From assembly GCA_014607495.2 (NCBI GenBank), contig CP053148.1, positions 3,844,001-3,908,000 of the forward strand: a DNA stretch of 64,000 nucleotides, in the 5' to 3' direction. Shown here piece after piece: positions 36,570 to 49,002 of the stretch (position 1 is the first letter of the stretch; every line of letters begins with the position of its first letter). This DNA is from Carposina sasakii (lineage: Eukaryota; Arthropoda; Insecta; Lepidoptera; Carposinidae). A model generated the notes under the pieces. It saw only the letters and a list, made by a program, of their open reading frames with translations. It ran no database searches and was not told the DNA's origin. The position numbers and the translations under genes are program-made.

Positions 36570-36800
36570 GTTACGTTCTATATCACACTACTAATATCAC
36601 GACAATAAAGACTCACGAATACGAACGAACCTCAATTCTGAGCTGTTGCGTTTTATATAACCAATACCACTATCCCGCAAATCACAAGTCACGAATGAAT
36701 GAATACGACCGAACGAATACGCTATATTCTTTTCATAGCTGGTTACGTTCTATATCACAATAGCAATATCACGCCAATGATAATTCACGAATTCACTATA
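36570..36800. repeat. Imperfect tandem repeat, three units
   Basis: Units starting GTTACGTTCTATATCAC at 36570, GTTGCGTTTTATATAAC at 36645 and GTTACGTTCTATATCAC at 36742, each followed by a variant of AATATCACGCCAAT and CACGAAT. Unit length varies from about 75 to 97 bp. Confidence 0.5.
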
Positions 36801-38100
36801 TTCTATTTGATGCTATTTCATATTCATAATAGCTGGTAGCTGTTGGTATTGGTAGTCCGGCGCCGGCCGTTACACGCTATGCGTGCGCGTGTGGAACGAA
36901 GGCGCGATGAGTCATGCGTACGCGACACGTGAAGCGCGCATATCGTTATAGCGTTTAGCTTGGAACGAGTCAATTAAATTATTGGTTACTGCGTTACGGA
37001 CAAATAGCATGCTATTTTTAAAAGCTATACTTTATATTAGCTACCATTAGTTACATTGGAGTACCTCTCTGACTCACGAGCTTACTTCACTTTTCCTTCA
37101 TGAGTGTATCTTTGATCACAATGAGGACTAGGACTCATCTCTTTGACTTGTATTTGTAGCATTGCTTTGTTGAGAGCAACTAGCAATTACCTACTAGGTG
37201 CTTTATTAGTAGCCCATTCTGTTTACAGCAATTCGCTTGAATATTTCTTTATATATGAAAGCAATGCATTCGAGAAATTTATTTTTACAAGCAACCAATT
37301 TGGGACTATTTGTAGAGATAGGGAAAAAAGAACTACATACTAAATATTTAGGTACGAGTATACGGATAAAGATATAATACGAGTATAACTTGTTCGAACG
37401 TAATTACTTAATTATTGTTTCCTTCAATAGGTTAAATAAATCAATTAACATAATCAGAAGGACTTTTATGTAAAGAAATTATTTAAGATACTCATAAAAG
37501 CTTACTGATCAATTCTTATGAAAATCTAAGATGACTAAAAATAACAACAATTTAGAATCTAAATAAATACATGTGAAGTCGTCAAGCAAGCCTACTCGAA
37601 ATCATCCTAGTTTCCATTTTGCCCAAAGAATCAAATATTTCTAGTCAGCTATTCAGCGCAGCAATGCGGTCAGCATTTCGGGCATGCTACTTGAAAACAG
37701 AGATCTAAAGCAGTTGTGCTATGGAAAACGATGAGCGAGAAGCAAGCGAGAAGCAAGTAAAGCTATAAAATAGAAATGAGTAGGCGATCAGCCATTCATC
37801 TGAGCGATCAGCGATAAACGAGTGTACGGTTTTGTCGCTGGGCGGTAAGCGAGTACGCGAAACCCATGGAAGTAGTCTCCCATCTCTTACTCGCTCTCTC
37901 GGTTATCTCTGTTAGCGTATTCCTTTTGTTTATACGGAATGTAGGTATATCTCTTAGGTATATCTATTCTACGTTTCTTGAGCGAAAAAACCAATAGTTA
38001 GTCGCTATCTCGCCGGCGGCGGCGGCGTAGATATAGTGTTCTGTGGCGGCGGCGATCGGACATCTGCCTAATGACGCTGTGCACAACGCTCCAATTTTTA

Positions 38101-38371
38101 CAGGGTGTAACAAAAGGGGTATGTAAGGCGAAAAGTTATGTGAATAGCCCACTAAAAGGAACCTATCCACAAAATTTCAGACTCGAAATCACATGTTTAT
38201 TTTTCCAGATACGAGTAGTATGGAGAATTCCTAAATAAGTCAGGAATGTTCACACAATCTTGAAAAATAAACATGTGATTTTGAATCTCAAATTATGCAA
38301 ATAGGTTCTCTATAGTGGGCTATTTACATAGCTTTTCGCTTAACATACCATACCCTATCTATTACACCCTG
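38101..38371. mobile_element. Family A foldback MITE
   Basis: TTA|CAGGGTGTAACAAAAGGGG through TTACACCCTG|TA, 271 bp, with small internal insertions (ACGAG, ATACC) relative to the other copies. Confidence 0.78.
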
Positions 38372-39439
38372 TATAACATTGCGACGATTTGTTTACATAT
38401 AAATTGGTAATACTTTTTCTAATGGACTAGCTGTTGCCCGCGACTACGTTGGCGTGAACTACAATGAAGCCTAGGACTGCCTACTTGTAACCAATACCGT
38501 CTTTACCATAAGGGCACACGGGGCCCGTGCCCAGGGCCCCCATTCTCAGGGGGCCCCGAAGGACCGACAATTTCTCTGACACATTTATTTTTAAAACATT
38601 TTTGGTGGGCACATTACACTTTGTTCACAAATCAGTAATCTTATCAGAAGGTATTTACATTACAAGGCATATACTAAGCCATTATATCGATGACTGCGCC
38701 TATTCCTACTGTACTAAATAATAATATTTCCGAACGCATCCTACCTAATTTACTAACGGCCAATTTCTATACGAGAGATCAAAAAGAATCTCGGATTCTT
38801 TAATTCCTAATTTGAAATTTTGTATGAAAACAATTGAACATTAAATCTGAGATATGCTAAAAATCTCTCAAGATCAGTTATAGAAATTGGCGGTAGGTAA
38901 GTACCTACACCATCTATCCGATAGCAATCACTCACGCAATCCCTCCGATTCCAAAGTCAAACTGCACCGTCTAAAGTCGATTTAGTTTTCTTTGTCAGTT
39001 TACAACAATCGAACCTGGTGAGTTTACCAAAGAATTTTATAATGAAGACGTTAATGCAGATGAGCTCAAAACAGAATGTTTTCATTAAAGCCAAAATATT
39101 AAAAACATAGCAAAGCAATCAATTTAAATATCTCAACCATACATACCCTAATAAAATCAAATCAATTGGAAGAAATTTTTCCAAACGTAGAAATTGCTAC
39201 GAGAATATTCCTTTACCTAATGATTACCAATGAGCAGGATTTTCTGATAACTATTAAAAGTAAACAAGCTTCAGGTTTTATTTAAAAATAAGCTTTTATT
39301 AATTTTGTTAATAAAATTACCCGCTCGAAACGAACGAGCCTATTCGATGGGGTTGCGTCGTTTAATTAGGGAGTTCCTATTCCCCTGCCACCTTCAAGCT
39401 CCATCATCAGATCAGCTCTATCCTACTTCCTATCCTATC

Positions 39440-39965
39440 CTACTAATATTATAAATGCGAAAGTTTGTGAGTATGGATGGATAGATGGATGGATGGATAG
39501 CTATGTACCTACATATGTGTTGACTCAGCGCATGATTTAGTATAAATATCGATGTATAGCATTTAATAAAGGATTCTTATTAGACCTGTCATCTTCATCT
39601 AATTTACATCCCTCGTCCAGGAGACTTCGAATACCCCAAAACCACAGTAGCCACAGATGTTTCTTACTTTTTCATGTAAAAACGGCTGGAGCGATTTTAA
39701 TAATAATAAGTATGGAGTTAGCCGACACCCTGGATTAACACATCCTCCTCCTCGCGTCGTTTTCCTCATTACTGAGGGTCGTGACTCCCCCACTGCTTCA
39801 GTTTCTCTCGTAAAATTTCCCTCCATCTGCTGCGATCCTGAGCTTCATGTAGGGCATTGTGGAAGTTGATGTTCAGAGTAGATCAGGATTAATAAATAGG
39901 CTACTTTTTATCCTGGGATAATATTTTTATCCCGGAAAACTTAGACGTTTTGTTTTTTTCCGCAG
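39440..39965 (-). repeat. CTAGTGGACG repeat, reverse copy with nested LINE end
   Basis: Reverse-oriented copy: CTAATATTATAAATGCGAAAG at the left, AAAACGGCTGGAGCGATTTT and TCCTGGGATAATATTTTTA toward the right. The run of the repeat is interrupted at about 39744-39885 by an unrelated segment, the LINE end listed next. Confidence 0.5.
39745..39850 (-). pseudogene. LINE reverse transcriptase C-terminal fragment
   Basis: On the minus strand one frame reads AQDRSRWREILREKLKQWGS then HDPQ and a stop, typical of the last residues of LINE reverse transcriptases. The fragment is about 100 bp and sits inside another repeat. Confidence 0.5.
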
Positions 39966-40086
39966 TAACCAAATCCAAAAAACCAGCAGTATTATAATAT
40001 CATTAATGACATATAATATCATACTGTATGTGATTACCTATAATAAATGTATAAAATTATTAATAAAGAAATGGAAAAAATTCCTC

Positions 40087-40135
40087 ACCCGGGTGGGAAT
40101 CGAACCCACGACCTCTGCATACCGCGTTACTTAGT
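40087..40135 (-). repeat. tRNA-derived SINE fragment (B box)
   Basis: The minus strand reads CAGAGGTCGTGGGTTCGATT followed by CCCACCCGGGTGAGG. GGTTCGATTCC is a good RNA polymerase III B box and the arms pair as a T stem. No A box or full cloverleaf is seen upstream, so this is a SINE or tRNA remnant, not a tRNA gene. Confidence 0.5.
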
Positions 40136-40225
40136 AAAAAAATGTTATTATGATTAGCTTTTTTTACTTTCCAAAAGGGCCCCAAATTCCTAGGGCCTAG
40201 TTTAAGACGGCCTTGCTTGTAACTA

Positions 40226-40600
40226 CAGGATGATTTTTGGTCGTCAACGTTTCCGAAAACTACGGAATCTCCTCATCATCACGATCATTTTTCTCCATGG
40301 AAGCATACCTGGGAAGTGTCTGGTTTCCAAAATATTAGGGTCCAAAGTTGAGTAAATAGGCTGCGTATTTCTGCATAAATGCACATAGACGCGCGTAGCA
40401 GGATTTTTTCACGAAAAATAATTAATATCTGTCTATAAAAAAACTAACATAAACACTAGACACTATAAATTTCGCACGATCAAGGAATTTAAAATTTAAA
40501 AAAAAAAAAAAATCCGAGCATTTTTTTTGGCATAAACTTACTTTATTTCATGTATAGAATACGTACCCTTCGTTAAAGGTGGCCACAAAAAAACATCCTG
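40226..40600. mobile_element. Family B MITE, full copy
   Basis: TA|CAGGATGATTTTTGGTCG to AACATCCTG|TA, 375 bp, close to 17832-18199 over its whole length. Confidence 0.78.
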
Positions 40601-40972
40601 TATATATTTCAATACTATTGGTTAATTAAATAAAGTGTGAGCAAACAAACAAACTTACTTTCGCATTTATAATATTAGTTGGGATAGGGTTACAAGTAAT
40701 GCTAATGTAAAATCCTTATAATTTTTGCTTGCAATATTATTATTCACTCATACTCATAGTCATGGAGAAAAATATACCTTCTCCATGCCTGCAGTTCTGG
40801 CTACCCCATTGTGAGAACACAGCCATTATTTTTACATTATATTTTAGGATTTTATCAATTTTATGTGTTGTTCATAAAATAAACATTTTATTGTCGAGAA
40901 CTTTCTCGTGTGTTTATTTTTTATAGGAGTTTGTGTATTAATATCTAATTTAATATTAAACTCTCTGTACGT

Positions 40973-41133
40973 ATATATGTCGTGGCCAAATCACTTTAAT
41001 AGTAATTTCATGAAATGGTCGGTTAGGTTAGGTTAGTATCATGAAATGATCAATTCATTATCATCATATGGTCAAGGGCATTTTGACCATTTCATGATAT
41101 AAATAATTCAACGATATGGCCACGACATATATA
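40973..41133. mobile_element. Short MITE with TATATGTCGTGGCCA ends
   Basis: 160 bp bounded by TATATGTCGTGGCCA and its inverted copy, with TTTCATGAAATG internal repeats and a GGTTAGGTTAGGTTA run. Relatives at 361-406 (end only) and 62640-62778. Confidence 0.65.
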
Positions 41134-41729
41134 CTCTCTTATGTATTAATTTTTTAAACGTAAACCTTATAATAATATGACCTAACACGTGTCACTATTT
41201 ATTTTCAGCTCTTTAAATTGTGTTTTAGAGACGCAACAACCAACTCGACGTAACTTCATTCATAAATGGCCACAGACAGTGCCACAGTATATACGTGACC
41301 AGTGTCGCAACTCCATACGTATCAACTTATCGCCACTGTATTTGCGGCGTAAATTTGTGGAGTTATCGACATGCCAATGTGAAATATTTTGCACGATTGA
41401 CAGCATAAACCTCATAAAGCAAATTCAAAGAGGAGCTGTTATTAGCAATGTAGTTATTCTACTGCAATGATTTATTAATTTTGGGTATCATTTCTACCCA
41501 CACCGGCAACAGTGTTATCATAAGAGCAACGTTTTTGTAAGTATATTTGCTCATGATATGGTATAATCCAACAAATGAATATAGTACGATTCTTCTATGC
41601 TGCTCTGGGAGTAAAAAACAACGTATAATAACAGCTGCTTCTCTTCCCGGGCATACTGTACAAGTCAGTAGAGGGACAAGAGGGTCTTGGTGTTTTGTAG
41701 GCGATGGGCTGACCACCTGTCACTACTAA

Positions 41730-41855
41730 CCGAACTGGTACATCTCAACTATACCCTCAAAATTGGTCAGAAGTGGCACCATGTGGTTCTATCGGCCCTT
41801 GGTGCTCTACCTACCCCGTAAGGGATAAAGGCGTGATAATATGTATAGTACAGTA
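41730..41855 (+). repeat. Interspersed repeat (GGCACCATGTGGTTCTATCG)
   Basis: Contains GGCACCATGTGGTTCTATCG, CCCTTGGTGCTCTACC and CCCCGTAAGGGATAAAGGCG. A reverse copy lies at 45055-45175. Confidence 0.55.
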
Positions 41856-43420
41856 CCAAATTATTTTATTGCCAACTTGTTTACTGGTACAAAATTTATT
41901 TCATTATACTGTGGCTAAGTCTCCCACTACTACTTCTGTAAAAGCTCTATGTCTGAACCATTTTATTTTCTTAACTTTGCTTCAAATGCTTTTTATTACT
42001 TTAATTAAATTCTAAATAAAATGTTGTTACAGTTATGTTACAGGATTTACACTGGAATCACGGCATTCGGTATACCTATGTATATGAGTAGCTTCAGCTA
42101 AGGTTGATTTAAAATACTGGTCGACACTGAAAATCTGCTGTAAAACTGAAACCGCAAGTTGAATGTGGTATAGATATGCTAATGATTGACTATTCTAATA
42201 TATTTATAACATAAGTAAGATTAACCTAAACATGTTTCATAATTTCCTGTATTATAAATTACTTAGGTATGTACCAACTATTACCCTAAGCAAGAGTATA
42301 AGAAGACCAAGTTTATCATTGACATATCGTACCAAGCGTAGTAGGTTCGTAGATCGTAGCATATGCTACGAGAGGCGCCCGTGTAGCACGTACCTAATTG
42401 ACTTTCATCGATCCTTCAATAACATTAAGGCCCGGTTGCAACAAATAAGTACATCTAGATTTAATTCAATCACAAATTTGCTGTCTTGATTTTCTATACT
42501 ATTACTATAAAGAGGAAATATTATACCAAGAATTTGTTAGATATTTTTGAGTCAATGCTCATAAACTGCTGGATCGATTTAAAAAAATCTTTCACCATTA
42601 GAATTCTACTTGAACCCTTATTACAGTTTAAAGAGTTTATCGAAATTGGAAAAAACAGGAACAAACGGGAATTGATGAAAACAACATTGAGCCGTTTGAC
42701 GTATAACATAGTAAATATTTCATCTACATTGTGTAGGTAGACATTACGCAGACAATGCCGTGGGCGGCCTCTGTAAGATATTTATACGTAAAGAATATCA
42801 AAGCGAGAGCTGGTCACTAATTTTATAAAAACAGAAAACACTGTCATATTTCGATATAACTCAATTTAACTTAAAACTAGATTTGACATTTGCTGCAAAT
42901 GATGCTAAAACGGACAGAACACGCAAAATCCTAATAACAAGCTCAAAGTCTATCCGATAAACGTAAGAATCATCTAACCCCCGGTTATCATTCCAAGCGT
43001 CATGTTGCTAACATTCCGTAGATCGCTGACACTAGACAACACGTACGATGAATGGGTTACCTTAGCACTGTACGAGCAATTACCGACTGACACCTGCTAA
43101 TGGAGAGAGTCACATTACCTATACTGACATTGATACCTATCGATAACAGGGAGGAGTTCCGCGAAAATTTTGAGCCGAAACGAAGTGCTAACAAGCGCCA
43201 CTAGCCACCACATGGAAATCATGATGCGATGCTATATTCACTTAGGTGCCACTTGAGCAATACAGTGGGATAAGCACGAATCTTTTTACGCGGCGTCACG
43301 CTAGCGACTCGCTAGCAAAATCTATGTGATTTGACAGTTTGACGCTAGCGTGACGGACTATCGAGATATTTTATGTCGCAAGATCGCGAGTATGACAATA
43401 AAATTAAAAAAAATAATAAT

Positions 43421-43423
43421 ATA

Positions 43424-43457
<34 letters not shown>
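43421..43457. repeat. AT microsatellite
   Basis: An (AT)n run that continues as TATATATA after the family B element at 43458-43586; the element seems to have inserted into it. Confidence 0.8.
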
Positions 43458-43460
<3 letters not shown>

Positions 43461-43586
43461 GGTGTTTTGGACCCTAATATTTTGGAAACCAGACACTTCC
43501 CAGGTATGCTTCCATGGAGAAAAATGATCGTGATGATGAGGAGATTCCGTAGTTTTCGGGAACGTTGACGACCAAAAATCATCCTG
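43458..43586. mobile_element. Family B MITE, internally deleted reverse copy
   Basis: CAGGGTGTTTTGGACCCTAA to AAAAATCATCCTG, only 129 bp; keeps the GGTCGTC end and the CCATGGAAGCATACCTGG segment in reverse, but the other half is gone. Both flanks are TA repeats. Confidence 0.7.
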
Positions 43587-45054
43587 TATATATATATATA
43601 TTTGTCTGAAATGTGTCTAATGAAAGGTAACGTAATTAGACACATTGCTGAAGTTTCTACACGAGACAGATATTAGATTTTTATTCTGTCATACTCGCGT
43701 GCTAAAGTATACCTCATTACTCAAGTAAGTAAATGTTGCTTCGCACCGCGTTTCGTTTACGGTTCGTTAATTAGGTGGTTGTGTTCCGATTAGTTTTTTT
43801 TTTTGCAGAATTGGCCTCAGGTAGACTGAGTCGTCTAGACTGAGGAATAACAAGTATTGTTTAGTCATTTGACTGGCCCTGTCTAGACAAATCAGCGTTG
43901 TTAATTAGCGAAGACAGAAATAGATTTGTCAAATGTAAATTAATTTATCCTCTCACGAGCTCCAGCTAATCCAAGGGCCCAATCAATGGTAATTGGATCT
44001 CTGCTGTATGATATATTTATAAAAAAAAGTATACGGGGAAGATCGGAATAAAATCAGGAATATTAGTGTGATATTTCATAGCGGTTACATTATTTTATAA
44101 TATGTGTAATAAGTTACACATGAAACCTGTTATGAGTATGAGTAGCTAAGCTATGTATAAGTAGTATGATTTTATTACGTTCCAATATTAATATTTGTCT
44201 TTAAAAGTTTTTTTTTTAAATACTGATTTCCCCATCTTTATTTTACAACAAATATCCATAGTTTAAACCCCATGTAGGTATTGCTTAAATATGACTTAAA
44301 CCGGTGGAACGTGAATAGTTAATAATGCGCAACCTCGAGCCTTTAGATGGAACGAAAATATATGCAGAAATCTGAGCACCGTAAAGCGGGACCCATTCCA
44401 ACATAGTAGTTTTACTGCCGAGCGGGTTAGTCTCAGGAAAAATGTTCATAGTCCCTGACCGGTGAGAAAAAGTGTTAAAATCTTGAGGAGCGCGCCCATT
44501 GAATAGCTATGCTAATGTCCTGCCGGCCACCGGCGCTCTTCACAGTTCCGACTCGCATTTCCATTCTAAGTTACTCTATTGTTATTAAGATTTTTAACCC
44601 AGGTTTAATCTGAGGTCTACGATATAATTTGTGATAATTTCCGGCGAGAGAGTTAGATTTTTAAGCTACTGCTATAGTCGTAGAATATTGTAGATATCTA
44701 CTTTTATATCCGAGAAAAGAACAATTTACGAGTAGTGAGTGGCATTTTGACACGATGTACTCATAAGTTGAATGTCGCTCTCGACGAGAGGTTTTAACAT
44801 TGAAGGTTTCTATTTGACTTCATAACTGTGTTTGTGTTGTATGCATAAACATGAGAAAAGTTTCTGGAAATAGAACAGGAGCCTTAAATGTAAGACTTTA
44901 TAGCCCTTGTGTCTTTGTGATGCGACTATATGTATTATGATTATAGCAAATACACACTGGTGGAAAAGAGATCATAGCGACGCGTTAACTAAAGAAAATG
45001 ACTAATATCAACGCAATGGACGCAGGAGTCTGGATGTCATAGAAAATTACATAC

Positions 45055-45175
45055 ATACATACGAGTATAATCACACCTTTATCCCTTACGGGGTAGGCAG
45101 AGCACCAAGGGCCGATAGAACCACATGGTGCCACTTCGGACCAATTTGTACGGTATAGAAGATGAACATATAATA
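45055..45175 (-). repeat. Reverse copy of the 41730-41855 repeat
   Basis: CACCTTTATCCCTTACGGGG, then GCACCAAGGGCCGATAGAAC and CACATGGTGCCACTTC. Confidence 0.55.
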
Positions 45176-45562
45176 AACTTCAAAGTGTTAAAAATGTGAA
45201 TTTATTTCATGTTGAACCTATGCTATATTCTCCACTTAGGTTAGGATATGAAAATTATCACAGAAATAGCATAAATAGTACCTACACAACTCTGCAACTA
45301 AAAAGCCGCATCAAAGAAAATTCGCTACTTTTCAATGAGTCTATTTAAAGCTATCGCAGCATTGCACAAAATGTAATCAAAATACCTACGCTCAAAGTTC
45401 GTCCGAGATTAATTTATTCCCGTGGACATTATTATATAACTCAGACATTTTGCCTTACTTCAAAGAAAAGTAATTTTATTATTTGTTTTTAACTGTGGAC
45501 ACTTGGAAACTCGACTACCGCAGTCTACCACCATACTGCCTTATAGGCTACTAGAGCTTTAC

Positions 45563-45866
45563 ATCAACTAAAGTAAGTTTATGCCTAAAAATGCTGGGAA
45601 ACGATGTAAATAAAAAAAAATTACTTTATGGGGCGAAATTTATAGTGTCCAGTGTTTATGCTAGTTTTTTCATAGACATATATTAATTATTTCTCGTGAA
45701 AAAATCTTGGTACACGCGTCATTATGCAGAAAAACGCAGTCTATTTACTCAACTTTGGACCCTAATATTTTGGAAACCAGACACTTCCCAAGTATACTTC
45801 TACAACTATCGTATGATGAGAAGATTCCGCAGTTTTCGGGAACGTTGACGACCAAAAATCACCCTG
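45563..45866. mobile_element. Family B MITE, reverse copy truncated at one end
   Basis: Starts inside the element at CAACTAAAGTAAGTTTATGC and runs to AAAAATCACCCTG. The terminal 40-50 bp of one side are missing. Confidence 0.65.
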
Positions 45867-47645
45867 TGAAATATCCGATCGAGTTCAGAGTGACTGATAT
45901 TGTTTTTTGTGCGTCATTATTCTCAAATTCTCAATTGCAAATACCAAAATGTGTATAAAACATTTTTCGTCAGGTTTTTTTTACAATACTCCTAATATAA
46001 TAAACCTGGTTTTGTTCAAGGCAAATATTTGATTTTTAACTAAGAGACCAATTAATGGTTGATGAATGTTGACAAAATATTCCAATACATTTAATTAATT
46101 TTAAAGTGTCGTTGATTTTTTACATTTCTATGTAAAAAATCAAAGTGTCCTTATATCCTACTGAAAGAACGTAAGGATGTTTGTTTCTCTTTGACCAAAC
46201 ATATTTCGATGAAACTTGGCAGATATTACTTATATCAGAATAGCACATAAGCTATACTCGTAGTATAATTTGGCTATATAGTTAGGCTAGTTAGTATTTT
46301 AACACCGAATTCATCTTTTCCAACTTTTCGAATTCAGCAAGGAACATTTTAATATCGTATATCTCTATTTATAAGATTGTAATGTAAGATGTAGTGTAAT
46401 TATTGTGCTATTACCTAATTGATATTACACACTATTGTAACTGCCAATTTTAATTTAGGGTCGATTGTTAGATCAGTAATTAAACTTACTAAGTTGAAAA
46501 CGTCAACTATAGAATTTTTAACTAATAATTACCTTAACTATTTATTAAACACCTGCGCCCAAAAGTTAGCATGTGCATCAGTTAAAAAAATTCTCCAATA
46601 TAATATTAATTTAAAAAAAAAATATGGTACCCGTTATTTTAAGCCATTAGTTTACTATTATAGATAACATATCGCACTATGCGCACAATTTTTACATACA
46701 GCGAAAGTAAGTGGAAACTTACAGTACCTACATAATTTATTTGATACTGAATTTTCTTTTACTACTCTTTTATTTCATACTAGACAGTGACACAAATCAG
46801 TCCGTTTATTAAAACTTTTTCAAACCATGCGAGACTAGTACTCTAGTGTAAATAATATCCGAAAACAACTATGAGCTAAATTCAATCTGATTACATTTGC
46901 AAAGTTTTTATTTAAAACTTTAAAATTATATCTATAGCTAAAATAAACTCATATAAAACTAAGTATAACTAACGTATGTGAGTACCTATTGTAAAAGAAC
47001 TAATACACAATACCTACGTCAAAATGCAGGAATTGCCAACAGTTTTTGTTTTTGTAAACTTAAACAGCACCTGCTACGAAACCCGCTACGATGACTACGA
47101 AAATCGAATGCGTAGTACCACATACTATACCTACATATAGCTACGCAACCCATTTTTAGGTTACTGTTACACACTGTTTATTGGCTACTACCCAGTAATA
47201 TCTGACATGAATACCTCTATTTCAGTAGAACAGAGTATAAGTATTATATAAATAAAATCTTCCAAATGCATACAATAAGTAACAATCGTAATGCATAAGC
47301 AAATTCATTGAGAAACCTTACGTCCGAGCCCGAAAGAAACCAGCAATCGATTCGGTAGTGACATTTCTTCACAAAAATATTATTATAACTATCACAATAT
47401 TATCGTCCCAGTCACCCACCACGTACACACAAAAATAAAATCAAACATTGCCAAATTCACAGATCTATCTCTAAAAATAGTGTCGAACGCAAACCGCATG
47501 TAAATTAATGCCATCAAATACGAGTATAATACGATTAATTACACAACTTTCCATCGTAAAGTTGGCTAAAAACTAAGTGGGTTTAATCCGAAAAAAATTG
47601 GGTTCAATTTATTATTTCATGCGGTTCGTGTTTTTTATTTGTTAC

Positions 47646-47666
47646 CTTCCTAGGAGGGGGCTGCAT
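47646..47666 (-). CDS. nwk: nwk first coding exon (proximal, MQPPPRK)
   Basis: The minus strand has ATG at 47664-47666 followed by codons for MQPPPRK and then a GTAACA donor at 47640-47645. Seven codons leave phase 0, matching exon 2. MQPPPRK is the start of fly Nwk and of vertebrate FCHSD1/2 as I remember them, so a match of all seven residues right at a splice donor on the correct strand and in the correct phase is strong despite the length. The exon lies at the edge of a GC-rich, CpG-rich island about 150 bp long, which is unusual in this AT-rich intron and fits a promoter plus 5' UTR. A 65-codon open frame on the plus strand across this island is its shadow. Confidence 0.88.
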
Positions 47667-47830
47667 GGTCGGGCCGCGTTCTCTCGCGGTCAATGGCGCG
47701 TTAGTCGCGGGATCGCGGCACTCGGAATGTGCGGGATTTGGTCCCCCACAGCGGAGGGGAGTTACCCCTAGCGTCACTACTATCCGCGCATGCGCTAGCC
47801 TGCACTAACTTACCATAGACAAGAAATTTT
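47667..47830 (-). promoter_or_regulatory. nwk: CpG-rich island, likely proximal nwk promoter and 5' UTR
   Basis: About 150 bp immediately upstream of the MQPPPRK start is strongly GC-rich (many CG dinucleotides) while flanks are AT-rich. It holds a palindromic GCGCATGCGC at 47786-47795, which matches the consensus bound by the NRF-1 family (erect wing in flies), and a TGACGC half-site next to it at 47771-47776. No TATA box is evident close to the start. That the island is a promoter is inferred from composition and position; the transcription start is not visible. Confidence 0.6.
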
Positions 47831-48145
47831 CTTTTTGTACGACAGCGAAATTATAGTTTTTAAGTAGTCTTTTTAGGATATAAACATATATTCGTAACAT
47901 AGAGTTAGTGTAGGTAGTATAATAGGTAGTTCATAAAGTGAATATTGTTTACCGGTAGAGGTTTATTTGAAAGTCAACTTTGTTGAAGTTTCTTTTCGAA
48001 ATGCTAATTATATTTAGTAACAATATAATTATATATTTATTGACGGTGGCTTTAACTCTATAAGGACAGGTACTATTGACCAATTTGATGCCCGAACAAC
48101 TACACTCGTTTCGTACACTAATAAAATAGAGTAAAATTAAATATA

Positions 48146-48381
48146 CAGGGTGTAACAAAAAGGGTATGTTAAGCGAAAAGCTACGTAAATAGCCCACTGT
48201 AGAGAACCTATTCACAAAATTTGAGACTCGAAATCACATGTTTATTTTTCAAGATTGTTTGAAAATTCCTGAGATATTTAAAAATTCTCCATACTATCGA
48301 GAAAAATAAACATGTGATTTCGAGTCTCAAATGTTGTGGATAGGTTCTCTACAGTGGGCTATTTACGTAGCTTTTCGCTTA
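48146..48381. mobile_element. Family A foldback MITE, right end truncated
   Basis: TA|CAGGGTGTAACAAAAAGGG to TAGCTTTTCGCTTA, where the inverted right end stops about 24 bp short of the terminus. Confidence 0.72.
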
Positions 48382-48696
48382 TACATTTTTTTCATTAACA
48401 GGAAAAATGCATAACAAAGTATAGAAAATCCCGGGAGGACCTAACTAGCGAGCATTAAAACTAATAGAAAAATAGAATGTGAAGTATGAAGATAAGTATG
48501 CTTAATATTACATTAAGCACTGACTGACAATATTATTACAATTAGAACATACTATTTATTAGGCTACTTTATGTTACCTATGAGTTATTATGCCAATAAT
48601 AAGCGTGAGAAAATTCTTTGAAGGCACGAAAATTGTGCTTAGATGTGATGAGGTCATAATGATAAATCGGTCTGGAGACTGATTCAATAGAATATA

Positions 48697-48985
48697 ACAT
48701 TAATTACGGGCATTAGACCAAAGTCCGCATTCCCAAAAAGTGTGATGGGAAGTTTGTTGTACGGGACAATTGTTGGCGAATGAACAGTCACAGTAAGGTG
48801 TTGGAACTAATTTAAAGGTGAATAGTTTACTCTTAAAATTACCATGTCCAATGAGAAACTGCGCTGTGGGGTGATAAACCTCAATCCAAGGCAATTTTAA
48901 ATGTTCGGATACAGACGGGAAAAAGTCTCTGCCTTTAGTTGACGAGTCCCACCTAGACTGCCACTCATCAACTAAGGTATCCTCA
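48697..48985 (-). pseudogene. R1-type LINE, C-terminal fragment
   Basis: The minus strand reads, from about 48985, EWQSRWDSSTKGRDFFPSVS, then HPTAQFLIGHGNF, then PYCDCSFANNCPVQQTSHHT and FWECGLW, ending in a stop near 48697. The RW-GRW-type segment, the QFLTGHG-type motif and the C-C-H-C knuckle are typical of the region after the reverse transcriptase in R1 and related LINEs. The frame is open but severed on both sides; no 5' part is nearby. Confidence 0.7.
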
Positions 48986-49002
48986 ATATTTATATTTTAA
49001 TA

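Noticed and set aside
40087..40135. Possible tRNA gene on the minus strand
   Set aside because: Only the T-arm/B-box half is present; no A box, anticodon arm or acceptor pairing, so SINE remnant is preferred.
41189..41470. 93-codon plus-strand frame preceded by TTTATTTTCAG
   Set aside because: A splice-acceptor-like sequence alone is not enough; no recognisable domain and no matching donor was found.
47577..47771. 65-codon plus-strand frame over the GC-rich island
   Set aside because: The island is explained by the minus-strand MQPPPRK exon and its upstream region; the plus frame has no protein similarity that I recognise.
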